DNA from: Treponema sp.
GTDB lineage: Bacteria > Spirochaetota > Spirochaetia > Treponematales > Breznakiellaceae
Reading direction: 5' to 3'
Assembly (NCBI GenBank): GCA_031259515.1
Contig: JAIRLK010000195.1
Coordinates: forward strand, 1-29,579
Length of the DNA stretch: 29,579 bases
Shown here piece after piece: positions 1-7,612 of this stretch. The position numbers and the translations under genes were made by a program. The first letter of the stretch is position 1; every line of letters begins with the position of its first letter. A model generated the notes under the pieces. It made no database searches. It was not told the DNA's origin and saw nothing but the letters and a program-made list of their open reading frames with translations.

Positions 1-52
1 AAAAGGATTTCCGCTGCAATCCCTTGCGCGCCCAGGGGCTTTCCGGATGTTA

Positions 53-64
53 AACAGGCTCTAA
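53..64 (+). repeat. 3'-end fragment of the intergenic structured repeat family
   Basis: The 12 bases aacaggctctaa are identical to the right end of the full-length element at 6199-6342. Nothing else of the element is recognisable here. The fragment abuts the long palindrome at 62-116 and may be what remains of a decayed copy. Positions 1-52 show no gene or other signal that I can support. Confidence 0.4.
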
Positions 65-116
65 GGAACTGTTCAGAAATGACATGCGGTGCAGGTTATT
101 TCTGAACAGTTCCTTA
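62..116. repeat. Perfect 19-bp inverted repeat at the 3' end of the HD-GYP gene
   Basis: The left arm taaggaactgttcagaaat (62-80) is matched perfectly by its reverse complement at 98-116, with a 17-base loop at 81-97. The right arm contains the stop codon of the minus-strand HD-GYP gene (114-116). On the minus strand the hairpin would form at once after translation ends, but no T-run follows. It may therefore be a processing or stabilising hairpin, or a mobile palindrome, rather than a standard intrinsic terminator. Confidence 0.75.
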
Positions 117-1217
117 AGTATCCCGGTTCTTCTCGTAAAGGCGATCAAACTCATCGGCAATAGAATAAAACACGTCGAACAAGGCCGGATCAAACTGGAT
201 CCCTTTTCTTTCCAGCATTTTTTCTATCGTAACCTGATGGGTAAAGGCGGGCTTGTAACTCCGTTCCATTCTGAGGGCGTCGTAGACATCGGCGATGGCA
301 ACAATACGGGCGGAAAGGGGGATCATGTCCTGTTCAAGCTGGAAGGGATACCCTGTGCCGTTCCACTTTTCATGGTGGCAGAGGGCTATCTCCTTGGCCA
401 TAGGGTTGGGATACGTGGACAGGATAAAGGCGCCGTTTTTGGTGTGTTCCTGCATCACCGTCCATTCCCAGTCTGAAAGGGGGCCCTCCTTGTTCAGGAT
501 ATCGTCGGGGGTACCGATTTTCCCCACATCATGCATGGACGCGAGAAACCCAATGTTGTCGATAAAATCCGCGTCTATGCGGTCATAACCGGGCCGGTTG
601 TAGAGCTCTTCCGCAAGCCTGTGGGAATAGTGGTTTACCCTGATGATGTGCTTCCCCGTGTCGTTATCTTTGAGTTTCGAGGCTTCCAGGAGGCTCATGA
701 AGACGCTGCGGAGGAGGCGTTTGTTCTCTTCCGTTACATCATCAAACATGACAACGAATTCCACAGGGTTTTTGGAGACCATATCCGTGGGGAAAAGGTA
801 TACCCGTGTTTCAACGGTTATCGTTTCACGGGATTTAACCCGGGCTATGCCTTTCCAGGAGTAGCCGTTTTTGCCGGTTACTACGGTGTCCCGTATATCC
901 CTCAGATCATGCTGGGTGAAGGATCGGCTGAAGGCGTCAATGAACGTGGTTCCTTCCAGTTTGAAGAATCCGGTAAACAAGTTCTCGCAGGCTTTATTGG
1001 AGCTGATGATCTTGAGGGTATCGTTGATGAATAAAACCGGGAAAATGCTGTTAATGAAGGGATTAAACCCAAGATTATTCTCGACAGTATTGTTGCGGTC
1101 AACACATTCAAGAGAAAACTCCTCCGGATCATCCGGTTCTTCCAGATCATCCAGTTCTTCCAGCGTTTCCAACTCGTCATCTTCAAAAAAATCCAAATTG
1201 TTACCCACACCGTTCAT
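114..1217 (-). CDS. PAS and HD-GYP domain protein, putative cyclic-di-GMP phosphodiesterase
   Basis: This 367-residue cytoplasmic protein has an acidic N-terminus (about residues 11-35), a PAS-like sensor region (about 55-165) and a C-terminal HD-GYP domain (about 170-355). The metal-binding and signature residues are visible: H190, H229-D230 in HDVGKIG, H258, H281-H282, and NGTGYP at 286-291. HD-GYP proteins typically hydrolyse cyclic di-GMP, so that activity is inferred from the family. The ATG at 1217 gives a 17-base overlap with the end of tsaB; an ATG at 1235 is also possible. A longer reading frame upstream only mirrors tsaB. It is the last gene of the operon that starts near 2592. No transmembrane segment is seen, so any signal sensed by the PAS region is probably cytoplasmic. 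Confidence 0.88.
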   Translation of the reverse strand: MNGVGNNLDFFEDDELETLEELDDLEEPDDPEEFSLECVDRNNTVENNLGFNPFINSIFPVLFINDTLKIISSNKACENLFTGFFKLEGTTFIDAFSRSFTQHDLRDIRDTVVTGKNGYSWKGIARVKSRETITVETRVYLFPTDMVSKNPVEFVVMFDDVTEENKRLLRSVFMSLLEASKLKDNDTGKHIIRVNHYSHRLAEELYNRPGYDRIDADFIDNIGFLASMHDVGKIGTPDDILNKEGPLSDWEWTVMQEHTKNGAFILSTYPNPMAKEIALCHHEKWNGTGYPFQLEQDMIPLSARIVAIADVYDALRMERSYKPAFTHQVTIEKMLERKGIQFDPALFDVFYSIADEFDRLYEKNRDT

Positions 1218-1905
1218 TATCTTTATTGATCCCATAGCGCACCAATTCCGCGTCACTTTTCCGTAAATAGAGCGGGCCGGATGATGCCTGATCAGCATTA
1301 TTAAGTATACGGTATTCCCGGGAAATTTCCAGCAATTCCCGAATTCCGTCGTATTTTCCACCGGGATCAACGCTGATTTTCCGCCCGCCCCCCATGAGGC
1401 GGGAGAGTTCCGGAAACAGCATAGCGGCATCCGGCCCGGTAAGCAACAGGTCTCCGGGGATTTGGGCCGCAACGCCGGCAATGTCCGCAGCGCCGGCATC
1501 CATGTAATCGGTTACCCGGTCCCGGCCCCGGTACAGGGCGGTAAAATACCGGCGCTTTTTGGCGTCTATGATGGGGAACACCGGACCCGGCCAGAAGGAA
1601 AACCGGGCGGCCAGGCAGTCCAGCGTCGGTACCGACACTACCGGGATACCCAGGGCCAGGGAAAGCCCTTTGACCGCCGCATACCCTATTCTGAGGCCCG
1701 TAAAAGAGCCGGGTCCCTTCATGCAGGCTGCAAGGTCCACATCCCGTTTATCCAGGCCGGATATTCTCAGAAGGGCATCCATCAGAACCAGGAGGGCTTC
1801 CGAATGGGTGATTCCCGCGTCATGTTCGATAAACCATACGCCGTCTTCCGAAGAAACCGCCGCTTGAAGAACAGAAGTCGCCGCGGCAATGGCAAGAATA
1901 GTCAT
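1201..1905 (-). CDS. tsaB: tRNA threonylcarbamoyladenosine biosynthesis protein TsaB
   Basis: This 234-residue protein is the TsaB (YeaZ) family scaffold. It partners TsaD and TsaE in making N6-threonylcarbamoyladenosine (t6A) at position 37 of tRNAs that read ANN codons. The family hallmark GPGSFTGLRIGYAAVKGL lies near residues 65-82, followed by the usual LGIPVVSVPTLDCLA segment. The N-terminal strand reads LAIAAAT, where the family usually has LAIDTAT, so the common Asp is Ala; TsaB is generally regarded as non-catalytic. Its ATG overlaps the tsaE stop as ATGA (1902-1905), which indicates translational coupling. tsaD is not in this window. Confidence 0.92.
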   Translation of the reverse strand: MTILAIAAATSVLQAAVSSEDGVWFIEHDAGITHSEALLVLMDALLRISGLDKRDVDLAACMKGPGSFTGLRIGYAAVKGLSLALGIPVVSVPTLDCLAARFSFWPGPVFPIIDAKKRRYFTALYRGRDRVTDYMDAGAADIAGVAAQIPGDLLLTGPDAAMLFPELSRLMGGGRKISVDPGGKYDGIRELLEISREYRILNNADQASSGPLYLRKSDAELVRYGINKDNERCG

Positions 1906-2363
1906 ATTTTTATATCCGGAACCCCTATGGTGATTTTGCGCTCCCCTTCAGGAAGAATCTCAAATTTCACGATGACGGCTTCGGGGGGAATAGATTCCGG
2001 GATACGCTCGCTCCATTCAATTACCGAAACCCCTTTGCCGCCGATGATTTCTTCCCCGCCCAAGGCGATAAAATCATCATCTCCATTTAAGCGATAGGCG
2101 TCAATATGGTACAGGGGTATCTTGCCATCGTATTCAGAAACAATAGTATAGGTGGGACTGGTTACTTCTTCTTCTATGCCGAGGAAACGGGCTATACCTT
2201 TGGTGAAACAGGTTTTTCCCGCCCCTAATGTTCCCCGTAAGGCTACAACGCTTCCGGGCTTTAAAGATTCGGCAAGACGCTCTCCGGCAACACTGGTTTC
2301 TTCCGGGGAGGTGGAAATGGCGGTTGTTTCAGATAGGAAGCCCGCCGGAATTGTCCAGTTCAT
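1902..2363 (-). CDS. tsaE: tRNA threonylcarbamoyladenosine biosynthesis ATPase TsaE
   Basis: This is a 153-residue P-loop ATPase of the TsaE (YjeE) family, which acts with TsaB and TsaD in t6A synthesis. The Walker A motif GTLGAGKT is at residues 44-51, TSPTYT at 68-73, the family motif YHIDAYRL at 85-92 and IEWSER at 115-120. The length is normal for the family. The N-terminus overlaps the preceding small gene by 35 bases. No in-frame ATG nearer the Walker A motif gives a better start, so I kept the ATG at 2363. The order orf87-tsaE-tsaB-HD-GYP with overlapping ends indicates one transcript. Confidence 0.93.
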   Translation of the reverse strand: MNWTIPAGFLSETTAISTSPEETSVAGERLAESLKPGSVVALRGTLGAGKTCFTKGIARFLGIEEEVTSPTYTIVSEYDGKIPLYHIDAYRLNGDDDFIALGGEEIIGGKGVSVIEWSERIPESIPPEAVIVKFEILPEGERKITIGVPDIKI

Positions 2364-2592
2364 ACAAAAAAGTCTTTATTTCCTTCATCAGAGGGATAAG
2401 AGGGTAATCCACCGGTTCGGCTAAGGTAACCAAAATATCCCGTGCGCCCGTTGGTTTTGTTTCTATCGTAAAATCAATGGCCCTTTCTACGTGTTTGTTC
2501 ACTAATTCCAGTACCAAAATACCGGAAAAAAGCCTGCGATAATAAATAGGAACATCTTTTCTCTGAATGTCTTTAACTTGAAGAACCTTCAT
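2329..2592 (-). CDS. Conserved small hypothetical protein, 87 residues
   Basis: This is a small soluble protein with no signal peptide or membrane segment. I do not recognise a named domain. It sits first in the tsaE-tsaB operon; a small gene in this place is, as I recall, also present in T. pallidum (TP0874 area), which supports a real gene. I chose the ATG at 2592 over a TTG at 2598. It lies about 20 bases downstream of the predicted transcription start of the promoter at 2619-2648, so the leader is short, with only a weak GGAT or GGTA ribosome-binding site. The 3' end overlaps tsaE by 35 bases. A link to t6A synthesis would be guesswork. Confidence 0.75.
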   Translation of the reverse strand: MKVLQVKDIQRKDVPIYYRRLFSGILVLELVNKHVERAIDFTIETKPTGARDILVTLAEPVDYPLIPLMKEIKTFLYELDNSGGLPI

Positions 2593-2618
2593 TACCAAAT
2601 ATCCAACTTTATAAAGAA

Positions 2619-2648
2619 ACTATAACGGTTTTATACGCAAGAGGTCAA
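2619..2648 (-). promoter_or_regulatory. Sigma-70 type promoter of the orf87-tsaE-tsaB-HD-GYP operon
   Basis: On the minus strand TTGACC (2648-2643) is followed after 18 bases by TATAGT (2624-2619). The predicted start of transcription is near 2612, giving a 5' leader of about 20 bases before the ATG at 2592. The same -10 hexamer TATAGT occurs in the promoters at 11357 and 27013. Confidence 0.65.
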
Positions 2649-2660
2649 TCCTCAGAATAA

Positions 2661-2696
2661 TCAAAAACCGCGACCCCCACGGAACCGAAGATTCAT
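2661..2696 (-). CDS. Possible 11-codon micro-ORF with a strong ribosome-binding site
   Basis: Directly after the stop of the 283-residue gene (2710) the minus strand reads GGAGAGGAGGGTGT and then ATG, an excellent Shine-Dalgarno at normal spacing. It opens a frame encoding MNLRFRGGRGF and a stop. It ends about 13 bases before the -35 box of the tsaE operon promoter. It may be a genuine micropeptide, a translational coupling device or chance. There is no homology evidence. Confidence 0.25.
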   Translation of the reverse strand: MNLRFRGGRGF

Positions 2697-2709
2697 ACAC
2701 CCTCCTCTC

Positions 2710-3561
2710 CTAAACCAGGGATGCAACAGACCGTTTCAGGGCGGCGTAGAAAGCCCGCAGCCGGGGCGCCAGTTCATATTCCGCCAAATCCCCCGCCAGG
2801 ACCGCGTCTTTGTTTGAATACGCGAGCAGGAGTTCTTTTAGCGCGGCGTCGAATTCCGCAAGAAAGGTATGGATGGGAACCGAATCAACGGTATCAATGA
2901 ACTCACCCTGGGATTGGAAAACAACGAAAAGCCGGAAAAGCTTTTCCGCGATGCTCGAAAAGAGGGACACGGTCTCGGCGGCCCGCCCGTCTTTTCCGGT
3001 CTGTATGTCTATAGGCAGTTCCTCCAGCCGTTCGCTTACCCCGGAAACCAGGCTTCCCAAACGGGTAAATTCCTCCGCCGGGTCCGCGATTTCCCGTATC
3101 CGCTCATCAATGAGGGAAGCAATCACCTGCGGGGAGGGTCCTCCGCCGGTCCCGCCGGTTTTGAAGAATTCGTCAAGGATGCCGCAGATGTCAGGCAGCT
3201 CCTCGGAAAGGAAACTTTTGGCGGAACTGTTTTTCCAGCCTTCCGCGGCGGCAGATAGGGCATCCGGACAGGAACCGGGACCGGTCAAAGCCGCAAGGTA
3301 CCATTGGGCTTCGGTCAAGGCTTCCAGGGCAAGTTCCCGCCTGGTGCAGACCGTAAGGTCTATAAATTCTATCCCCGCCAAATCCCTTTCAAAGGCTGCG
3401 GGAATGGCGTTCCCGGAAATAGTCCGGCCGTCGATTTCAAGACCCTTTACCCGGAATTCAGAATTTTCAAGCCAGTTCTCTATCCCGGTAAGAACAGCCC
3501 CTAATGTTCTCTCTGATTCCAAGATAATGTCCGCAATTTCTCCGTTAATTCGTATGACCAT
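2710..3561 (-). CDS. Hypothetical protein downstream of fliD
   Basis: This is a 283-residue acidic, probably helical and soluble protein, with no signal peptide or transmembrane segment. I do not recognise a domain. The ATG at 3561 is preceded by an AGGA ribosome-binding site at about 8 bases. It follows fliD by only 29 bases on the same strand, and I recall a hypothetical gene in the same place in T. pallidum (TP0873 area). That position suggests, but does not prove, a role connected with flagellar filament assembly, for instance a chaperone-like or cytoplasmic accessory protein. It is followed by a possible micro-ORF and then by the promoter of the next operon. Confidence 0.7.
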   Translation of the reverse strand: MVIRINGEIADIILESERTLGAVLTGIENWLENSEFRVKGLEIDGRTISGNAIPAAFERDLAGIEFIDLTVCTRRELALEALTEAQWYLAALTGPGSCPDALSAAAEGWKNSSAKSFLSEELPDICGILDEFFKTGGTGGGPSPQVIASLIDERIREIADPAEEFTRLGSLVSGVSERLEELPIDIQTGKDGRAAETVSLFSSIAEKLFRLFVVFQSQGEFIDTVDSVPIHTFLAEFDAALKELLLAYSNKDAVLAGDLAEYELAPRLRAFYAALKRSVASLV

Positions 3562-3590
3562 ACACTATCCTAAATAAATGCTCCGAAATA

Positions 3591-5624
3591 TTAGCGGTTA
3601 TTATCAGCCCTCTGGCTAAATTGATCGAGAGAAGTAGACATCTGTTCCATCCGGCTGTACGCCCCTTCCATCTGGGCATATTGGTTCTTGAGGCTTGCTT
3701 CTTTAGCGGCAAGCTGGCGATCCATAGTTTCTATGCGCCGGTTATCCTGGGCGATACGGGAATCAATGGCCCCTGTCTTGAGGGTAACGATCCCGCCGGT
3801 TTCCACATAGGGCTTGGCAAGCCGATCCAGCATATACGCCACGCCCGAATCAATAATCAGGTCTCCGTCGGTATCATAGCCGAAAAGCTGCTGAATGGCC
3901 GGCAGATGGGTCTCCAGGGCCGCGTCCAGGGCTTTCTCGTCTATCTCCAGATACCCCCGCAGACGGGAAGGGTCGTAGCCTGTCGTGGCCCCGGCCTTGC
4001 GTACATCGGTACCTATCCCTATCTGGGGCAGCATGGTTAAATCCCGTTCCAGAGAGGTTAGGTAGGAACCGGCAGCCACCCGCTGTAACCCGGTCTTAAG
4101 CTGGACCAGCGTGGATTCCCCTGAAAAGATGCCCAGCTTATTCCGCATTTCTTCCTGCTCTTCCGGTGAAAGATAAGAAAGTTCCTGGATAAGGCGTTCG
4201 TCATTCCGGGTTAAAATGTTCATCTCCGCCATAAGACGGTTATAGTTCCCCACGAGGGATATGATAGCCTCTTTTGCGGATTCCCGATCCGGGACTACCT
4301 CAATCTTTACGGGCCGCTCTGACGGAGCCTTTACGATAAGGGTAACCCCTGGTACAAGGTCGTCTATGGTATTGGAGGGTCTGGATATTTCTATGCCGTC
4401 CATGAAAATCACCGCGTCCTGGGCTGCGGAAATTAGCGAACCCTGGGCAACGGCAGCCGCCGTATCCTGGGCAACAGCAACCGCAGCAACCGCGTTTTCT
4501 TCGTCATCGGGAACGGAGATCACGATGTTTCGAACTGAGACATCCCTATGGGTATTCTGATTATTGAAATCTATGGAAACGATGGTTTTCTCTCCTGTCA
4601 ATTCCGGCAGGGAGAAACGGTACGCCTGAAAAGTCTCCGAATCCTCTAAGGCAGGCAACTTCGCGGCGGAACCATCGGTGAATTTCAGGGCGATGACCTC
4701 CAGGTCGTCCACCTGGAAGGGGAGGGGAGGGGAATCGCCGGTTTCACTGCCTTCGGTTTCGGCGGCCAAGTCCCCATCGACCGCAACATCCGGCTCGGGG
4801 ATATCTTGTTCGGAAAGAATTTCCGTGGCGGCTTCAAAGGCAAGGACAAGGTTTGGAGCTGTCCGCACCGCCGGGTCCAGGGGAATAGCCGCCTGTCCTC
4901 CGGCATACACTTTTAGCGTATCCCCCGACACTTCCGCCGACTGCCCGTCGGTTATAAGAGTTTCTCCAGTAAGGGCGATGTTCCGGGGGAGATCCTTGGG
5001 CTGTTCAACCGGCCGTTCAATCATCCCCGCCGAAAGGGGCAAATTTTCCGCCGCTCCTGAAAAAACAAGGCGGTTTTCCGCGCCGGTTACCTTAGACTCG
5101 ATAAGCAGGGATTTGGACCCCCGCTGAATCGGGATGACGCTGGCTTGTATCTTGTCCCGGCCCCGCCGGTTCAGGGCATCGGCAAATTCCCGCAGAGACC
5201 CCCCGCGGAAATTCAGGGACACCTCATCCTTTCCCACCGTAAACGTGTAACTGCCGGCTTCTACCCGGTAGTTATCTTCCAGAGGCTGGGACAGAAACCT
5301 GTCCGCCTGAGCCGTCTGTTTGACGGTAAAATCCCGCGTCTGGTTCACCGCTTCCCTGGTAGCGGTTCCGATGAGTACGGATTCATCCCCGGAAGTAACA
5401 ATCCGGTCATTGAAGGGATTCTGAAAAGAGACAAAGGATCGCGCGCTCTCCCTGAGAGCGGACACTTTTCTGCCGAGTTCCTGCCAGTATGTTTTTTGCG
5501 CTTGTAAAGTCTCAATACCTTTTCCAACCCGTTCCCGCGGAATCCTTTCGATCCGCATCAGGCCTTCGACGAGATTTTCACTATTAAACCGGCTTTTTAC
5601 CCCCGGCATGTAGACATCGGACAT
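3591..5624 (-). CDS. fliD: Flagellar hook-associated protein 2 (filament cap) FliD
   Basis: This 677-residue protein is the FliD cap, which sits at the tip of the growing periplasmic filament and helps flagellin subunits fold into place. The N-terminal region (about 1-110) has the FliD pattern SRFNSENLVEGLMRIERIP. The C-terminal 80 residues form the usual coiled-coil end with IDSRIAQDNRRIETMDRQL. The central part is variable and includes an acidic, low-complexity stretch at about 277-300 that may be a linker. The start at 5624 has GGAG placed immediately before the ATG, which is tight; an ATG at 5609 is the alternative. It lies downstream of flaG on the same strand, 107 bases away, and is followed closely by the hypothetical gene at 3561. 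Confidence 0.92.
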   Translation of the reverse strand: MSDVYMPGVKSRFNSENLVEGLMRIERIPRERVGKGIETLQAQKTYWQELGRKVSALRESARSFVSFQNPFNDRIVTSGDESVLIGTATREAVNQTRDFTVKQTAQADRFLSQPLEDNYRVEAGSYTFTVGKDEVSLNFRGGSLREFADALNRRGRDKIQASVIPIQRGSKSLLIESKVTGAENRLVFSGAAENLPLSAGMIERPVEQPKDLPRNIALTGETLITDGQSAEVSGDTLKVYAGGQAAIPLDPAVRTAPNLVLAFEAATEILSEQDIPEPDVAVDGDLAAETEGSETGDSPPLPFQVDDLEVIALKFTDGSAAKLPALEDSETFQAYRFSLPELTGEKTIVSIDFNNQNTHRDVSVRNIVISVPDDEENAVAAVAVAQDTAAAVAQGSLISAAQDAVIFMDGIEISRPSNTIDDLVPGVTLIVKAPSERPVKIEVVPDRESAKEAIISLVGNYNRLMAEMNILTRNDERLIQELSYLSPEEQEEMRNKLGIFSGESTLVQLKTGLQRVAAGSYLTSLERDLTMLPQIGIGTDVRKAGATTGYDPSRLRGYLEIDEKALDAALETHLPAIQQLFGYDTDGDLIIDSGVAYMLDRLAKPYVETGGIVTLKTGAIDSRIAQDNRRIETMDRQLAAKEASLKNQYAQMEGAYSRMEQMSTSLDQFSQRADNNR

Positions 5625-5731
5625 CTCCGTTTACTCTTTCCTCAAGGCGCCCGTTAACCGTGATTTTCCGCGTAAAGCGCCAAAAGCGTCCTGGGCAAAA
5701 AATCTACAAAGCGCTACAGAGTCCATGCGGC

Positions 5732-6127
5732 CTAAACTTGCTCATCAAATAGAAAACCAATAGCTTCCTTGAGACTGGCATGAAGCCGCCGAAGCTCTTC
5801 GGGCGGCAATATCTTAATCACCTTATCGGTTTCAGGATCAATTACCTTGACGATAACTTCATGAGACTCCTGATCCACATGAAATTTAAGCTCCCGGTTA
5901 AAAACCAGACTCAGGCGTTCTAAATCCTTCGCAACAGACAGGATATTCGCGGCATACCGCGTTTCGTTATTGTTTCCCGGCAGGGATGCCGTAAATTTCT
6001 CAAAGGCCGCCGCCTTTACTTCCGCCGCGCGAATCCGCGCTTGCAAGGCTGATCTCCGGTCCTGCTGAAGTTCCTGTTGTGAACTCACGGATACCCCGTT
6101 TCCGGGAATGGCTAGCTGTATACTCAT
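5732..6127 (-). CDS. flaG: FlaG family flagellar protein
   Basis: This is a 131-residue soluble protein. Its C-terminal half has the FlaG pattern: NRELKFHVDQESHEVIVKVID followed by KIIKILPPEELRRL-like residues (here VIKILPPEELRRL) near residues 81-115. FlaG proteins affect filament length in other bacteria, and the gene usually sits beside flagellin and fliD, as here. I chose the ATG at 6127 (MSIQLAIPG) because AGGGA lies about 9 bases upstream. A longer frame to 6148 lacks that support. The 5' side, 6128-6198, holds an imperfect hairpin (GTCCTG...CAGGAC) and then the structured repeat at 6199-6342, which separates this gene from flaB. Confidence 0.85.
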   Translation of the reverse strand: MSIQLAIPGNGVSVSSQQELQQDRRSALQARIRAAEVKAAAFEKFTASLPGNNNETRYAANILSVAKDLERLSLVFNRELKFHVDQESHEVIVKVIDPETDKVIKILPPEELRRLHASLKEAIGFLFDEQV

Positions 6128-6198
6128 ACTGTACTTCCCTGTACACAAAGTCCTGACATCCTTGATTCCAGGACATGTTTTTTATTAAATCCCCGGTC

Positions 6199-6342
6199 TA
6201 AGAGCCTGTTGCATTTGTGGATTTTTTGCATATTCATGCAAAAAATCCCGATTAACGGGGCTCTTTTGGAGCCCGCAAAATATAAATATGCAATTTATTG
6301 CATATTTATACTATTTTATGCGCAAAGCGCAACAGGCTCTAA
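6199..6342 (+). repeat. Full-length structured intergenic repeat, copy A
   Basis: The element is bounded by a 12-bp perfect terminal inverted repeat, agagcctgttgc (6201-6212) and gcaacaggctct (6329-6340). Inside are a 10-bp stem with a 4-base loop (6222-6245), a 6-bp stem gggctc/gagccc (6258-6274), a 14-bp stem with a 2-base loop (6281-6310) and a mini-hairpin GCGC-AAA-GCGC (6320-6330). It has no coding frame of note. It shares its end boxes and hairpin order with copy B at 11145-11277. It lies between flaG and the flaB terminator. No clear target-site duplication is seen. Confidence 0.8.
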
Positions 6343-6360
6343 AACCAGGAACAACCGTCT

Positions 6361-6398
6361 AAAAAAAGGATGGAGAAGGGCGCGAACTTCTCCATCCT
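6361..6398 (-). terminator. Intrinsic terminator of flaB (6478-7320)
   Basis: The arms aggatggagaag (6367-6378) and cttctccatcct (6387-6398) form a perfect 12-bp stem with an 8-base loop. On the minus strand the stem is followed by seven T residues (complement of 6361-6367). It lies 80 bases after the flaB stop codon and is the clearest terminator on the minus strand of this window. Confidence 0.92.
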
Positions 6399-6477
6399 GC
6401 GCTTCAAAAGACAACGTCCGGAAGTCTCTTGATACGTTTTGTAAAATTTTACCTCAAGCTTTCAGAAAGCCCTCACG

Positions 6478-7320
6478 TTAACCGAGAAGCTGAAGCACCG
6501 ACTGAGTCCGGGTATTCGCCTGAGCCAGCATCGCATTTCCGGCCTGGGAAAGGATTTGGTTTTTGGTGTAACTGACCATTTCCGTAGCCATATCCGCATC
6601 CCGAATCCGGGATTCCGCAGCTTGCAAGTTCTCCGCGGCAATGGAAACGCCCTGAGCGGCCATTTCGAACCGGTTTTGGAACGCGCCTAAATCAGCCCGC
6701 TGCTTGGAAATCTGCTGTAAAGCCGCATCAAGGGTACCGATTGCCACATTTGCGGACTCGGCGGTAGAAATAGAAACAACCCCCTGCTCTCCCGCGCTCA
6801 AACCCAAAGCCTGAGCGGTCATCGTGCCAATACAGACCTGTTCGTTCTGATCGATATTAGCCCCAACCTGGAGCGACATAGTCCTGGTTCCCTCTTGGGC
6901 AAAAGCGCCGGTCAAAAGGTTCATACCGTTAAATTGAGCATGGCTCGCGATACGGTTGATTTCATCGACCAACTGGGAAACCTCAACCTGAATCTGCATA
7001 CGATCCTCATCGGTATAGATACCGTTGGCGGACTGTACCGACAGCTCCCGTAAACGATGCAAAATATCCTGAGTCTCCTGAAGATAGCCTTCAGTCGTCT
7101 GGATAAAGGATACGCCGTTTTGGATGTTGCGCTCGGCCTGATTCAACCCCCGTATCTGGCCCCTCATTTTTTCAGAGACCGCGAGTCCGGAAGCGTCATC
7201 GCCGGCCCGGTTAATCCGCAAGCCGGAAGACAACTTCTCCATGTTTTTCGTTACATCAGCTTGCGTTAGCCCAAGACTGCGATTTGCATATAGGGCGCTC
7301 ATGTTGTGATTAATAATCAT
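6478..7320 (-). CDS. flaB: Flagellin, periplasmic filament core protein FlaB-type
   Basis: This 280-residue protein has the short spirochete FlaB architecture: a conserved N-terminal D0/D1 region (MIINHNMSALYANR, SSGLRINRAGDDASGLA at about 31-47, SFIQTTEGYLQET at 71-83) and a C-terminal D1/D0 region (ENLQAAESRIRDADMATEM). Only a small middle segment joins them, with no exposed variable domain, as expected for a filament housed in the periplasm. AAGGAGGG precedes the ATG. C163 (EQVCIGTM) is unusual because flagellins seldom contain cysteine; the paralogue at 7655-8515 has Phe there. The gene has its own terminator downstream. Which FlaB (1, 2 or 3) it is cannot be decided by eye. Confidence 0.95.
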   Translation of the reverse strand: MIINHNMSALYANRSLGLTQADVTKNMEKLSSGLRINRAGDDASGLAVSEKMRGQIRGLNQAERNIQNGVSFIQTTEGYLQETQDILHRLRELSVQSANGIYTDEDRMQIQVEVSQLVDEINRIASHAQFNGMNLLTGAFAQEGTRTMSLQVGANIDQNEQVCIGTMTAQALGLSAGEQGVVSISTAESANVAIGTLDAALQQISKQRADLGAFQNRFEMAAQGVSIAAENLQAAESRIRDADMATEMVSYTKNQILSQAGNAMLAQANTRTQSVLQLLG

Positions 7321-7444
7321 AATAACCCTCCTTGCGTTAATAACCCCGGCTATCCGTCGCCGGGGCCGACCCGCACGATAGGGTTCCCTCGGAAAGGCGC
7401 TCGCGCCGCTCCTCCTTCAGGTCCCCATGTGCGAAACGGATCGA

Positions 7445-7471
7445 TTATCGGACGGCGGCCTTAAGCTTTTT
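7445..7471 (-). promoter_or_regulatory. Possible sigma-28 promoter of flaB (6478-7320)
   Basis: On the minus strand TCCGATAA (7452-7445) matches the FliA -10 consensus GCCGATAA at 7 of 8 positions. It is preceded at about 15 bases by AAAA (7471-7468) in place of the -35 core TAAA. It would give a leader of about 115 bases. The -10 lies in one arm of a near-palindrome (7445-7496), so the match could be partly coincidental. Confidence 0.35.
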
Positions 7472-7572
7472 TCAAGCTCACGTCCGCCCTCCGATAACCG
7501 GTTCCTTCCGCCGTGCGTCTACGCTCATGCTTCCATGAACGCGCTCACGCGAGGGTTTTTGTCAAAGATCAC

Positions 7573-7612
7573 GGTAAGAATCCTCCACAGTATACTCTGA
7601 AGGATTCTTACC
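7573..7612 (-). repeat. Perfect 12-bp hairpin downstream of flaB (7655-8515)
   Basis: The arms ggtaagaatcct and aggattcttacc pair without mismatch around a 16-base loop. On the minus strand, after the stem the sequence is GTGATCTTTGACAAAAA, so there is no immediate T-run. It could stabilise the 3' end of the flaB mRNA or slow transcription, but it does not have the form of a standard intrinsic terminator. Confidence 0.6.

Noticed and set aside
1235..1499. N-terminal extension of the HD-GYP protein inside tsaB
   Set aside because: The extra residues are the out-of-frame reading of tsaB, and the acidic N-terminus from 1217 is a natural start.
7573..7612. The 12-bp hairpin as an intrinsic terminator of flaB
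   Set aside because: No run of T follows the stem on the minus strand, so it is listed as a hairpin only.
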